From Nothopassalora personata (taxonomy: Eukaryota > Ascomycota > Dothideomycetes > Mycosphaerellales > Mycosphaerellaceae): a stretch of DNA of 64,000 bases. Position numbers and translations under genes: made by a program. Under the pieces are notes generated by a model. It was not told where the DNA came from. It ran no database searches and worked only from the letters and a program-made list of their open reading frames with translations. The stretch's first letter is position 1; each line of letters begins with the position of its first letter. The stretch covers positions 1,488,001 through 1,552,000 of the forward strand of contig CM066293.1 of the NCBI GenBank assembly GCA_033816765.1, read 5' to 3'. Shown piece after piece: positions 32,623 through 43,036 of this stretch.

Positions 32623-32816
32623 ATGATTGATGCATTCAATCTTTGGCCTTAGCGCGGCGCAACTGAGGGTTCGGCCGAAGAAGCCGACGGTCGTTTGCAC
32701 GGATCCAATGCTGCTGACTGGCTTGGTGCTTCTTGCCACGCAGTCCGGGATAAACAGAAAAATGCTACCTCAATATCGCGGCGCAAGACAGTCACTCACC
32801 GACTGAAAAGGCCACC
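32623..32816. other. Intergenic region, no gene seen
   Basis: Spacer between the CFEM receptor and the broken F-box-like gene. No feature seen. Confidence 0.4.
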
Positions 32817-33702
32817 ATGGCAACCAAAACGCCGCCGAACGAGTCTAGGAACCGCGAGCATCGCACGTCTCGCCGAAAGGCACCTCGACCTTCGACCTGG
32901 GCGCAACAAGACTGCTGACTATTACAAATGCCAGCAGAGGTCACAAATCAGATCTGGCGCGATGCGCTCGTGGAAGCCCAGGGCGAGCGCATCGACCTGA
33001 CGCGCATCAGAAAGCCTGGTCTGACGAACACTTGCCATCAGATAGAGGCCGAGGCTCTACCCATTTTCTTCTTCGACAACCGCTTCGCGATCGACATCAC
33101 AGTCAATTCCGAGTGGCGAGTGGAGCCAATCTTCGACGACTACGCCAAATTGTGGATCATAGGCGCTAAAGAACGAGCAATCCCGCTACTCCTTCGAGAT
33201 GTATACTTTACCTTTCAGCGTCCTGACCAGGAAAGGCGATTCGCCATGCACCTATTCCCACGGGCGAACCCCCATTTCAACACCCCGATAAGCTTCTGCT
33301 TGCTCGAGGATCAGTCGGACTGGCCGATTTGCATCCGGGGAGGATACGGCACATTTCTCAGGAATCTTGCCAAGGGGGGGTCGCGAGGGCTTCACTATTG
33401 AAGAGATTGTCATGATTTCGGATTTGGTGTGGACGGACCAGTGACTCGGCTTGCGGCTTATCAGGCTGTTCGGCATGGACAGGTTGAAGCGATGGGGCAA
33501 TCGTTCTGTATCCCTTTGCGAATTGGTGGTACCGGTCAGCTGGGCCCCGACGCCAAAGCCTCGTCGAGAGGGCGGGCCTAATTGCAAATGCTGCGAATGT
33601 CGGCAGGAGAGGAAGGAGGCCAGGAATTTGGCGAAGAAAGAGGCTAAGAAAGAGGATAAGAAGGACGGTGGAGGACGGTGGAGGCAGCACGTAGGTGGAT
33701 GA
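32817..33702 (+). pseudogene. F-box-like gene with two in-frame TGA codons and a poly-G frameshift
   Basis: A good-context ATG at 32817 (gccaccATGG) opens a basic N-terminus, MATKTPPNESRNREHRTSRR and onward, then TGA at 32916-32918. The same frame goes on as LLQMPAEVTNQIWRDALVEA and NTCHQIEAEALPIFFFDNRF, the family's MPAEVRN and TCxQIxxEALPIFF signature. At the G7 run 33374-33380 the frame is lost and a +1 frame continues EGFTIEEIVMISDLVWTDQ, a second TGA (33442-33444), and the charged tail CRQERKEARNLAKKEAKKED to 33702. Three lesions in an otherwise coherent protein argue for a pseudogene. No single canonical intron removes them. The longest intact part is 32928-33401. Confidence 0.65.
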
Positions 33703-33848
33703 ATAGAGTGGCCCAAGCTGCGCTTCTGGACTTGCATCCGAAACTCCTGGTCACCCGAGGATTCCCGTGCTCGTAGTTTCTCAAGTCCTGGTACCCACGT
33801 CTCTGGTGTTTTGATCTGAACGTAGCAAGATCGTTCCACTTCTCACTA

Positions 33849-34136
33849 AGGTCCGTGATGTGGTGACTTCGATCGAGAGAGTGCTTCCTCATAGATGATC
33901 TCCTCCACCTCCGCGTGGACATGCCGACAGACTCACAGCAAGGCGACATCAGCGAGGCGGCCCCTAGCACGGGTGTAATAGCGCGCAATTTCATACACTC
34001 TGTTCCTCATTTCCGCGGGAAGCTCGAGGAACGGGAACATGTCGCGTTTGCGACCGCTTGGTGTTGTAGCGGTGGCGTTGGTGATCGGCGCACTATCGTC
34101 TATGGTCGAGATTGTCGAGTATCCGCCTACTGCCAT
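33849..34136 (-). pseudogene. N-terminal F-box-like remnant interrupted by TGA
   Basis: ATG at 34136 gives a 67-residue frame ending RGRLADVALL, with the family motif FPFLELPAEMRNRVYEIARY near the end. After the TGA (33933-33935) the same frame continues VCRHVHAEVEEIIYEEALSR, matching the VCRxxxxEVxxIxYE element that follows in intact members, and stops at TAG TGA near 33846. It is convergent with the broken plus-strand relative at 32817-33702. Confidence 0.55.
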
Positions 34137-34192
34137 ATGCTGCAGCTGACGAATGGAGGTCTTGATCCTTGATAGCAGAGGGAGGATTTTTA

Positions 34193-34400
34193 TCAATCGA
34201 CAGCTCGATCGTGTTTTTCGAAGTGCTGTTGTCCCGACAAGGTCCAGCGTGCACAAGCAAGTTCTAAAGCAGTCTTGCATCTTTATCCTTGATGGTGGCA
34301 TCTGCACTTTGATCGAGGAGCAGTCGAACAGAGCCTACCTAACCACAGTAGGCCGCCGAGAGGAGTGCGGTCCGGCCTTTACGATGATCTGCTTGGTGGT
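34193..34400 (-). pseudogene. Ankyrin-repeat relic
   Basis: The minus strand reads KGRTALLSAAYCG, TAG, then VGSVRLLLDQSADATIKDKD, a clear ankyrin consensus (GRTAL..AA..G..VRLLLDxGAD). A shift to the next frame then gives TALELACARWTLSGQQHF before TGA at 34193-34195. One nonsense codon and one frameshift break it. Nothing upstream shows further intact repeats. It adjoins two decayed F-box-like genes. Confidence 0.55.
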
Positions 34401-35158
34401 CTGCGCACAGGTGATGGCAAGTTCGAGACGTGCTCTCTTCTCCGAGAAGCCCAGACTTTATGGCGAGGCCATATTCAATGTGCAGTGTGCACATGGAGAG
34501 AAGCAGCGCGTCGTCGAACCAGCAAGGCTCTCTGTCGATCACAAACAGAACTGTTTGGTCTGTGCGGCGTCTTTCAGGCCTACCACGGACTGATCGTAGT
34601 CGTCTTTCCAGAAGGAAAGAGCTACAGGCTGTGCTAAGCTGCTGCATCTCCAGTTATGACGCATATGATTGTTTCGTGCCTTCCTCCTTAGCGGCAACGA
34701 GATTCTCTTCCGTTGGCTCGCTTAAATATGTATAATGTATCGTTGAATGTGCATGCTGTGTGGTCCTCGGCCATAAGGTACGGAAGCACTGGTGTTCCGG
34801 CTAGATCCTCAGCCGCACGGTCTAGCCTATTCTCCCACACATCGACACAGCACGCATACTGTCTTGTGGTACATACCAAGCAAGCCGCAAAGCTTGTAAC
34901 GCACAGTATGCTTTCGTCGACATGGGAGCACCGTGTTTGTGAACGCCTGTCAACATGGGATGCATCAGAGAAAGTGCACCGGCTGTGAGGAAGGGGGATG
35001 AAAGATCAAAAGGACGCGACCCGCGCCTCGTCAAAGTTCACCAAATTTTGACGAGATAACAAACGACAGCTTAGTTGATGTCGAAATCACATCCAACATA
35101 CCTTGCATGGGCCAAGTGCAGCTCGGGATCGCTTGTTGAGAGTCGTCTTCACAAGTTT
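34401..35158. other. Intergenic region, no gene seen
   Basis: Lies upstream of the ankyrin relic and beyond the carnitine carrier 3' end. The open frames present lack coding character; decayed ankyrin sequence may extend into the first part. Confidence 0.4.
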
Positions 35159-36284
35159 CTAAAACACCTTGTTCATCGCTTGATGCGCCAGCTCTACACC
35201 CAGGAACGTCGCCGCATTAGCAGGCACAGCTCTGGCCATGGCTGGCCCAACACCTGGGAAGAAGGCCTTCACACCTCCCCTGCCATAAAGCTCCTTTATA
35301 CAAGCACTAATGCTCTGGTTACCCTCCGCACTCTGTAACCGGCTCTTCACGGTGTCGACTGGGAACACAGGAGTCCACATAGCCACACCGGCCGCACCAC
35401 CAGCGGCCATGATCGCAGTCAGACTCAGCTGGCCCGGCTTACCAGTCTCGGGGTCTTTGGGTGAAAGCTGGCGCTTGATCACCTCGTAGGTTGCGAAATA
35501 GGCTGCTGAACCGGGTCCGTCGCGGGCGAGGGTCATGAAGGAGCCGCGGTAGATGCTACGGATTCCTCCTTCTTTGTAGAGTTGGCGTACAACGTCCATG
35601 CCGCCGGAGTAGCGGGGCTTTTCACCAGGCTTGAGCTCTTTCTGGCCTTGAATTTGAAGGATGATCTTTACGCGTTCGAAGGGGGCGGTGATGGCAGTCA
35701 TGGGAATGGCGGAGAAAAAGCCTGGCAAGTCATTGTTAGTGCGTGGAACGAGGTGTATGCGACTTTGCCGGCTTACCTGCTGCGCACACTTGCCCCACGC
35801 TGTACTGTCCGTTCTCAACGGTGGAGAAGTTGTCCACCAGCTGCTTGCCCACGCCGTATGCCCAGAAGTTCACAGCGAACATGGGTGTCACTCCTACCAG
35901 TGGTGCGCTCACTCCTGCATAAAGTCCTCTGACTGCCCCTTCTCGTGCCACTGTCTTTCTCACGACATCCATAGCTCCGCTATAGACTCCTCTTTCCGCT
36001 GTTTGTAACCGCACCTTGACCAGATCGAATGGATGTCCGACCAATACCGCGCAGACACCTCCAACACCTCCTGCGACGAAGTCTCGTAATGACTGGAAGC
36101 TCTTCTTCGCTGCTTGATCCACGACTTCTTTCACATCTTCTGTCGATTTGGGAACTTTGTCGTATGCATGCTGGAGCTGCTGTTGTGCTCGTTCTTTCAC
36201 GTGGTCGGCGGACGGGATTTGTTGCTTGAGTGGCTCTATGTTACCCTTCGCTGCCTGCTTGATGTTCTCGGAGGTGTTCGTCAT
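35159..36284 (-). CDS. acuH: Mitochondrial carnitine/acylcarnitine carrier (acuH/CRC1 type)
   Basis: Inner-membrane carrier that swaps acylcarnitines for carnitine, linking cytosolic or peroxisomal acetyl units to mitochondria. Exons (minus) 36284-35777 and 35721-35159 with a 55 nt intron (GTAAGC..CAG) give 356 residues. Three carrier repeats each begin with the signature: HPFDLVKVRLQTAE, APFERVKIILQIQGQKE (the wording of carnitine carriers) and FPVDTVKSRLQSAEGN. Matching GxYxGxxD-type segments are GVYSGAMDVVRKTV and PRYSGGMDVVRQLY. The start MTNTSENIKQAAK at 36284 is chosen. The open frame extends up to 36449, but the extra residues look non-homologous. A hydrophilic extension of about 60 residues precedes the first helix. 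Confidence 0.9.
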
Positions 36285-37954
36285 GTTGGGCACTGCCAGT
36301 CGTGTGACTGGTTCGTGTTGTGTTTCTGGTGCCGACGTCGGAGAGCTTATTGTTTGAGGTGTAAAGGAAGCTGTGGTTGGGAGACAGGGAGACAACGACT
36401 CAAGACTTACGCACTCATCGTGAGCAAGTGAACGGAAGGTGAAGACCACTCAACGAGAAAAATGGCGCGCATGTCAACGTTAGCTTCGAATGCCGAGGTG
36501 AAGTCCAGAGAGCTCCTTCCGGCCTGGACCGACGTTGATGCCATGCCAAGCATCATCATCATCATCATCATCATCATCGGCTGCCTCTCGTGCTTTTCAG
36601 CAGTCGGATGCAATGTTGTTCTCCCTTAGAAGAGGCGAGCCATGCGGCCTGTCAGGGCGAAGGAAGGATCTCCGGGCTTACCCCTATGACGCACGGCGAA
36701 GTGGGACGCCACTTCTGCGTGAAGATGAAGGACCAGCCGCAGCAGAATATGGACAATATCCGCCTCCTGAGTGGTGTATGCGGTCGATTGGATCGTTCGA
36801 ACCCGTGGGTGGAAGCCTATGGAGTAGAATAGGCTGGCAACCGCTGGCGTTGGCAAGGACGAGCCCTTGAAAGAGCGTGGTTCTCTACCTGTGAACTCCG
36901 TGGAAGACAGTGTTAGGGTAGGCACACTCTGTACGCATGAGACTCTGTGTATGGACATTCGATACATGTCCACAGGCAAATACTGCCCTTGCGGTTGCGA
37001 CGCCGGACCAAGTGACGCTTCACTTTCCGCATGCTATGAGTCGAGCTGGGTCTCTTTGATCATACCGCTCGACGCTGTGAGGACTTCGTCCAGAGTAGAT
37101 GAGACGACATGTACCCAAGACACCTGCACACCGGACGTCACATGTACTGCATTGCTCATCAAGGCGCGCGAACTTCTGGACCTCTATGGTGGAGGAAGCA
37201 GGCCTGACACTAGAGATCTGATAGCTGAGGATTGGCCTCTTTGTCTCCCGACTTCGACAGGAAGATCTCTGCTGCAAAGCTTCTACTTATACCGTGGACC
37301 ACCAACATCTGCTTTGGCACACCACGTTGGCACATTGGCGGCTATCGAACCCCCTATGAAGCCCGTTGCGGCAGCTGCTATACACTCTTCAATGGCTTCC
37401 GGCTTCGCTTCGCCCTTTTTCAACCACGTCCGCTCAGAAGATCTAAGGCCTCGATACATGGCGATGGCGATTGCAGCTCATACAGGGTGCCGGTGATCCT
37501 GCATCGATAGCCGATAGAGTCTCGGTCGCGCCCAACGCCATTGCTTCACTGAGGCGGCGACAAGCATCGAGAGCTAGTAGTGAGCGTGGCTGCCCGGCTC
37601 ACGTTGGTAGGGAGAATTGTCGCAGCGCCATCTCGCGACTATAGGATGGCAGTTGCATGCGACAATAACCTCGATCGAGATTCTCCTACGAACGCGCGTT
37701 CTCCTTACAGTCATTTTGTATGGCCTTTGAAACCTGCCTGCATAGTGCAAGTTGGGTGCAATTGGAAGTCACATGCTCAAGATCGTCTAGGCTTTTAATC
37801 TTACATAAGAACAAGGCACAAAGACTATCAGCAATATCCTGCGCTTTGTGCTCCAAAGGTGGCTGGTTCCGGACCTTATGCCCACAATAGAGGCAAGGGA
37901 TACTAAGACCGCATTCCTGGCACCCAAGAGCCACACGGATATCGGCACACCACG
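36285..37954. other. Intergenic region between carnitine carrier and GH79 gene
   Basis: Divergent promoters of both genes must lie here. A CAT/ATC trinucleotide run occurs at 36551-36578. A 209-codon plus frame (36867-37496) has no recognisable motif or start context and is left unannotated. Confidence 0.45.
36551..36578. repeat. CAT trinucleotide microsatellite
   Basis: Nine uninterrupted CAT units upstream of the carnitine carrier gene. Confidence 0.9.
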
Positions 37955-39451
37955 ATGTATTACCCACTATTTAGTCTAACATTACTAACAGCGACCTCTG
38001 TCACAGCGCAGCAAACGATCTCAGTCGCCTCGAACGTACCTCCAGGTGCCTCGAGATCCGTTGACAAGTCCTTCCCTGGCCTCGCCTTCGAGGTCTCCTC
38101 CTTTTATAGCTATGCCATAAAAGACGGCAGACCCAATACCTTCTCCCAGAACCTGATCAATGCCATCTTCTCACGCACGGGCGGAACTCCGGTCCTCCGT
38201 GTCGGCGGCACTTCAGGAGACCATGGCCACTTCGAAGCCAACCAGAAAGAGCCTGTCAACTTCCCAGCGACAATCAGAGGTCCAGCCTTCGACAAGCCAT
38301 ATCTCGCCCTGGGACCATCCTACTTCGAAGCTTACAATAGCTTTCCCAACGCTCGCTTCCTCTTCATGGTGCCACACGAACAAGTGTACCTCGGCGAGCA
38401 ACCTATGTCGAACACGATCGAGTGGGCACGTCGCGGCCTCGCAGTCATTGGAGATCGTCTTGACGCTCTAGAGATCGGTAACGAACCAGACTTTTACCCT
38501 CGCATCACGCATCAGAAGTATATCGAATCCTCTCTGAAAATCCAGAGCGCCCTGCAGAAGGAGTTCCCCAGGATACTCAAGGGCAAACCCATTTTCCAGA
38601 CCATCGACAAGGCCTGGAATCCCGTAGCACCATGGCCCATCTCCGCGTTCGAGAAGATGAACGACACTGGAGCCGTCAAGCAGGTAGCCTACCACTTCTA
38701 TCCTCATGGCTTCGGCGAGGTCACCGCAGACGTTCTGCAGCGCCGCATCGCGAACCATACCCAAACCGTCAAGTCCATGCAATTCATCGCCGAGAAAGTC
38801 CGCTACTGGAATGACCAGGGCAGACCAAAGAGGATCTTGATGGACGAGGTCGCATCGACCATGGCTTGGGGCGAAGGACACAACAATCTGATCACTGCTC
38901 TTTGGAGCGTAGACTATCAGCTCCACTGCGCGGCAATAGGCGTCACTAGAGTCCACCATCAGCAAATCGTCAGACCGGGTTTCAACATGTGGCAACCAGT
39001 CCAGTCGAACTTCGCTCCACCAATGGTTCGTGCGAATTTTTACGCTATGCCGTTCGTCGCGGATTTCTTGGGCAAGAATCCATCCCGCGTGAATGCCATC
39101 CCGCTGAAGGGTACCGATACTTTGGCCGCGTACTCTGCATGGGAGGGTGGCAAGCTCGCGAGGATCGCGATAATCAATCTGAAGGTTTGGAACAAGGGCC
39201 AGGGTGCGAGAGGCTCCGTGCAGTTCAGGATTGAGAATGTGAGCGCGTTCCGGACTGCAAAGGTCAATTACTTGACTTCGCCAGACGGAGGTGCGGCGGA
39301 AGATTCCTTGACCTGGAGTGGATTGCAGTGGACTTACGAGAGTGACGGAAAGGGATTAAAGGTTAAGAACGATGAGAAGACTGTCGCCGTGAACAATGGA
39401 GTGCTTAATGTGGCTGTGGATGCTAGCAGTGCTGTTATCATTGAATTTTGA
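37955..39451 (+). CDS. Secreted glycoside hydrolase family 79 (beta-glucuronidase-like)
   Basis: Retaining clan-A enzyme; fungal GH79 members remove glucuronic or 4-O-methyl-glucuronic acid from arabinogalactan. 498 residues, single exon, standard length. Signal peptide MYYPLFSLTLLTATSVTAQQ. TIM-barrel markers: PVLRVGGTSGDHGHFE, LDALEIGNEPDFYPRI with the acid/base Glu of NEP, VKQVAYHFYPHGFG, and RILMDEVASTMAWGEG with the likely nucleophile Glu. The C-terminal beta domain has ENVSAFRTAKVNYLTSP. Both catalytic Glu are present, so activity is expected. Plant cell-wall targeting is inferred from family knowledge. Confidence 0.9.
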   Translation: MYYPLFSLTLLTATSVTAQQTISVASNVPPGASRSVDKSFPGLAFEVSSFYSYAIKDGRPNTFSQNLINAIFSRTGGTPVLRVGGTSGDHGHFEANQKEPVNFPATIRGPAFDKPYLALGPSYFEAYNSFPNARFLFMVPHEQVYLGEQPMSNTIEWARRGLAVIGDRLDALEIGNEPDFYPRITHQKYIESSLKIQSALQKEFPRILKGKPIFQTIDKAWNPVAPWPISAFEKMNDTGAVKQVAYHFYPHGFGEVTADVLQRRIANHTQTVKSMQFIAEKVRYWNDQGRPKRILMDEVASTMAWGEGHNNLITALWSVDYQLHCAAIGVTRVHHQQIVRPGFNMWQPVQSNFAPPMVRANFYAMPFVADFLGKNPSRVNAIPLKGTDTLAAYSAWEGGKLARIAIINLKVWNKGQGARGSVQFRIENVSAFRTAKVNYLTSPDGGAAEDSLTWSGLQWTYESDGKGLKVKNDEKTVAVNNGVLNVAVDASSAVIIEF

Positions 39452-39551
39452 GTAGTTGGATGCGCGTGTGACACCCCTAGATTGCAGGAGATAATTGAAT
39501 CGACCTACCAATGAAGGTGATTGGGCCTCGAAGCTGAAAGTCAGGATCTAT

Positions 39552-40382
39552 CTAGACCTCGAAGCCGGTCCACTTGTAGCTCTGTATCAGCTTCCTCATT
39601 CCATCGTCGTACTCACCGTCTTTGACGTTTATCGGATCATGGCTAAGGACGACAGGGCCCGTGAAGGACAAGCTTTTCTCAAGCTTATTGAGTGCTTCAA
39701 GGTAAGACTGTAGTAGCAGAGATCCAAAGCCTGTGCCGATATATTGCTTCTCCAGTCATAGCTTGTCGATGTAGTGGAGTCAGTCGTCTGTCAGTAGCCG
39801 CTGCGGCCCCGGAGGCAGGTTCGAGCTTGGCGCCCCGTTCTGATGATGCACAAGCAGCATGATCTTCTCGCGGTCCTGGATTGCATCTAATTCGCTCGAA
39901 TGAGTTCGCAAATCGCCTTTATAGCCATCCAGGATGCTGAGCACTTGCTGCTGCCAGGATTGAGCAGAGCTATCGGTCTTGTAAAGCGTGGACGTGTGAA
40001 GCTCACCGAGACGTTGTGGCGCGAATTCCCCTTTATCACGGATCGTGAAGCGAGCTACCATGTTCTTGCAGCACAATGCACGTTTGTCCTGGAAGATCAG
40101 TACGCGGGTCGTGATGGTGATTTCCTTACGGTCATGAATATAAGTGTGCTCCTGAGGCTTGAGCGCTCTCGTCTGCATTGAGATATGAATAGCTAGCTCT
40201 TGGGCGGTGGATACTGTGTGAGGATCATGATCAGCGGCCAGGACCATCCCATCGCTTTCTATGCCTTCTTTCGAGCCGAACAAACAGGTCGAGCCATAAT
40301 GACTTTGTTCCTCAAGACAACGAAAAGCTATGTTTTCAACGAGAAGTCAGTACGCTGGTGGCCAGTCCAGCAGGCTCGTCAT
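39552..40382 (-). pseudogene. GNAT-like acetyltransferase gene interrupted by three in-frame TGA codons
   Basis: One minus-strand frame runs 277 codons from ATG 40382 to TAG 39552-39554 without any frameshift but with TGA at 40347-40349, 39780-39782 and 39756-39758. Segments read MTSLLDWPPAY, LLVENIAFRCLEEQSHYGST, a 143-codon open middle (KEITITTRVLIFQDKRALC, REKIMLLVHHQNGAPSSN), LHYIDKL, and LEKQYIGTGFGSLLLQSYLE. The last carries the QxxGxG/A acetyl-CoA motif of GNAT enzymes. Codon use is gene-like throughout. The stops fall where Trp or Arg would fit, and TGG codons occur elsewhere in the frame, so code change is unlikely. Best read as a recently killed gene, or an unusual readthrough gene. 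Confidence 0.6.
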
Positions 40383-40553
40383 ATGATAACGAGCTTGCTA
40401 CAGAGAGGTCCACATGGGATTTGCGTGCACAGTAGCATCTGTCAGGCTTGTGCTAGACTGAGGCGATGCCCGTCTTCTTCACATCAGGGTGCAGTGCGCA
40501 AGTTACGGTTCCGAAGGGTTCCAGCCTCTTCGGCCCCTACTTCTCTCATATCG

Positions 40554-40677
40554 GAGTCATACACTTCTACAGGGCTGTCGTCCACTGCGCTGAGCACGCC
40601 TTCGTGGGCTGTATGGAGTCATACACTCCTAGAGGGCTGTCGTCCACTGCGCTGAGCACGCCTTCATGGGCTGTATG
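40554..40677. repeat. Tandem duplication, two 62 bp units
   Basis: Units 40554-40615 and 40616-40677 both start gagtcatacact and end gggctgtatg, with three to four differences by eye. Not part of a supported gene. Confidence 0.9.
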
Positions 40678-43005
40678 AGGTCGCGTCGAGCTATGCAAGC
40701 CTCTAAGCAGTCGGTCTCATTGATCGACCTTTCCGTGGGGAGATTGTTTTGGCATGCTGATCCGGGCATCGCCGGTGTGTTGCGATTGTGATCACGGCAT
40801 CATCTCATGCGTGTGACCTGTAGTGTGTTGGCGGTCTTGAGGTATCACAAAGATTACCACCCAAATCGACAGGTCCTACAGTATGGGTCATGATACCAGA
40901 GCAGCCTGCTGAACAAGGTGGACCTGTCGTTACACCCGCCCCACGAAGGAGTGCTGAAGAAAGCATGGGATGTGTCATTAGCGTGCAACCCGAAACTCGG
41001 TGGGCAGAATGCGACGCATCTGCACTCGTTCTCGATATGCAGGCTGTGACGCAGTGTGTGACGTGGAAGAGGACAACAATGCCATGCCATGCCACCGAGA
41101 GGATGTTGTGCTGTTCCAGCTTCCGGATCTTGCCGGAAGGAGTCCAGGACAATGGCACCCGGGCGCTGTTTCGCGAACAACAACAGCCTGCAGCAATTGG
41201 AGCCCCAAGATCTGGACACGATGCTCGACAGCGGCTGCCCGCATCGTCGTACTGTACCGTGTGGAACACTTGGTGAGCTGTCGTCTTGGGTGCCGGGACG
41301 CAGGCGGATGAGCCAAGGTAGGTAGGCATCTCGTGCAAAGGAGGACAATACTGCATGCTCCTCCCGCCAATTCTTCACATGACTGGCGGACACTGCGGAT
41401 GCTGTCTCACTGTTCGTACATGTAATGCAACAGCTTTCTGCTGGCCCTCGGTTCCTGCGACCTGGGACGCGCCACGAAGTTTCCGAGCCGCATGTCTTGC
41501 GGGCTGTTCTGCGATGCCCTAGAACTACCTGGTACATACAATAGCGGACCATCATCGCACAAGATGAGCCCGCCTTAGAGCCTTGGGGACAGTTTCCAGA
41601 TCCATGCAACCGAGATCATGGACACGTCGTCTCTCGCTCAATTTTTGTTCAACTCGCAGCTACAGTACAGTAGGCGGGGATGCGCTTTGCTACCCCTGCG
41701 GGAGGGTCCTTTAACTACGAATCCGCAATAACAAGGTGGAGCCTCGCAAAGTCCAGTATGTACACAGTATTACAACCCCCAGTAAACTTAGTGGGCACGC
41801 GGCTACCTACATGTCTTTAAACATCATCTGTCATTGCGACACGTTCTGAGCTTCTGTACTCTACGCCATTCCATCCTGTGCTCCCACGTCCGTCCTACGT
41901 CCCGCGACATGTTGCAAGAATGTTGGACAGCACTTTGAGACTGCACCGAATGGAGCTCTCAGTGCACACCTCTGCCAGACCGCTTCTTCTGCGCGAAAGT
42001 GCCGACGCATCAGATATACCACGATCAACCCACCATGGTTCGGGAACCTGTCTCGGGGATCTGTCTTGTTCTTGAACCCCTGGAGCGCTAAACACACAAT
42101 TCTTTGCATCCATCCTCTTTCTCTCGTCTGCTTCTTATCATTGCACTGCATAATCCTTTTGTTGCACACGGCTCAGACCGCAGGCAGCCGCTTCGAGAAG
42201 CAGTATGAAACAACAGGTCTGAGATATCATGCTGTATGCTTCCCACAGCAGACGATCGCACATTTGACCCTGTCGGTGGTGGGTTGAGGAGTACATATTT
42301 GTTGGCGCTGGTTACTCCATCAACTTTATCGCGGTAGGTTGAACGGGCCGCTGACAGTCTCCTTCTAGCTGGGAGAGCTATTTGTTGCTAGCAGGGACAT
42401 GATGACGGGACTTTGAGAGATGCTCGTTGAGATGCTTGAACACATCAACTCAACAGAAGTCTGCCATGGCAGTCGACGACATGTCGATATTGCCGACGGA
42501 AAACAGTGAGAGCAGCGCGAACAGCTGCAAGCCGTCCTGTCATCGTGCAGCGGAATGAATGAAGCGTGAGATGCGTTGATTGCCGACATGCATGCAGAGG
42601 CGGCATCGCTTCCACGGTGGGGAGCAGAAAGCCACAAATCTTGTGCTGCAACCCACACGAGCGGCACCGTTCAACAGCCTCGCCGTCCAGTCGAGATGTC
42701 ACCTCATGGAGCATGGCGTCCAGAGAGAGTCACGGCACAAAAGTGAACAACGCGGCTGCCCACACCCACCCCCTGCTGTGCGTTTTAGCGTCTATTCCGC
42801 TCCTCTTGAACGTTCCCCCCAGAGGTACAGTATCCTTCATGAAGTGTCCGCGGCACATCGCTTCTTGACGCGCAGCAAATTCTTCTCCTTTTCTGCTCAT
42901 CCTCTGCCACTCGGCACGCGCTGTTACCAGCTCAGTCAGGGACTGGCCACTCGGCAGCTACGACATACCACTCCTCTACCCAGAATCATCATAGCCGTGG
43001 CGGGA

Positions 43006-43036
43006 CACCACCACCACCACCACCACCACCACCACC
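43006..43036. repeat. CAC/CCA trinucleotide microsatellite
   Basis: About ten CAC units, followed by CTC CAC CAC, roughly 850 bp upstream of the ras-2 start. Confidence 0.9.

Noticed and set aside
36867..37496. 209-codon plus frame ahead of the GH79 gene
   Set aside because: The product has no family likeness, and no supporting start or splice context was found.
40854..41609. 251-codon minus frame overlapped by several 100-180 codon frames on both strands
   Set aside because: No recognisable domain, Cys/Trp/His-rich chance-like composition, and simultaneous openness on both strands suggest low stop density rather than a gene.
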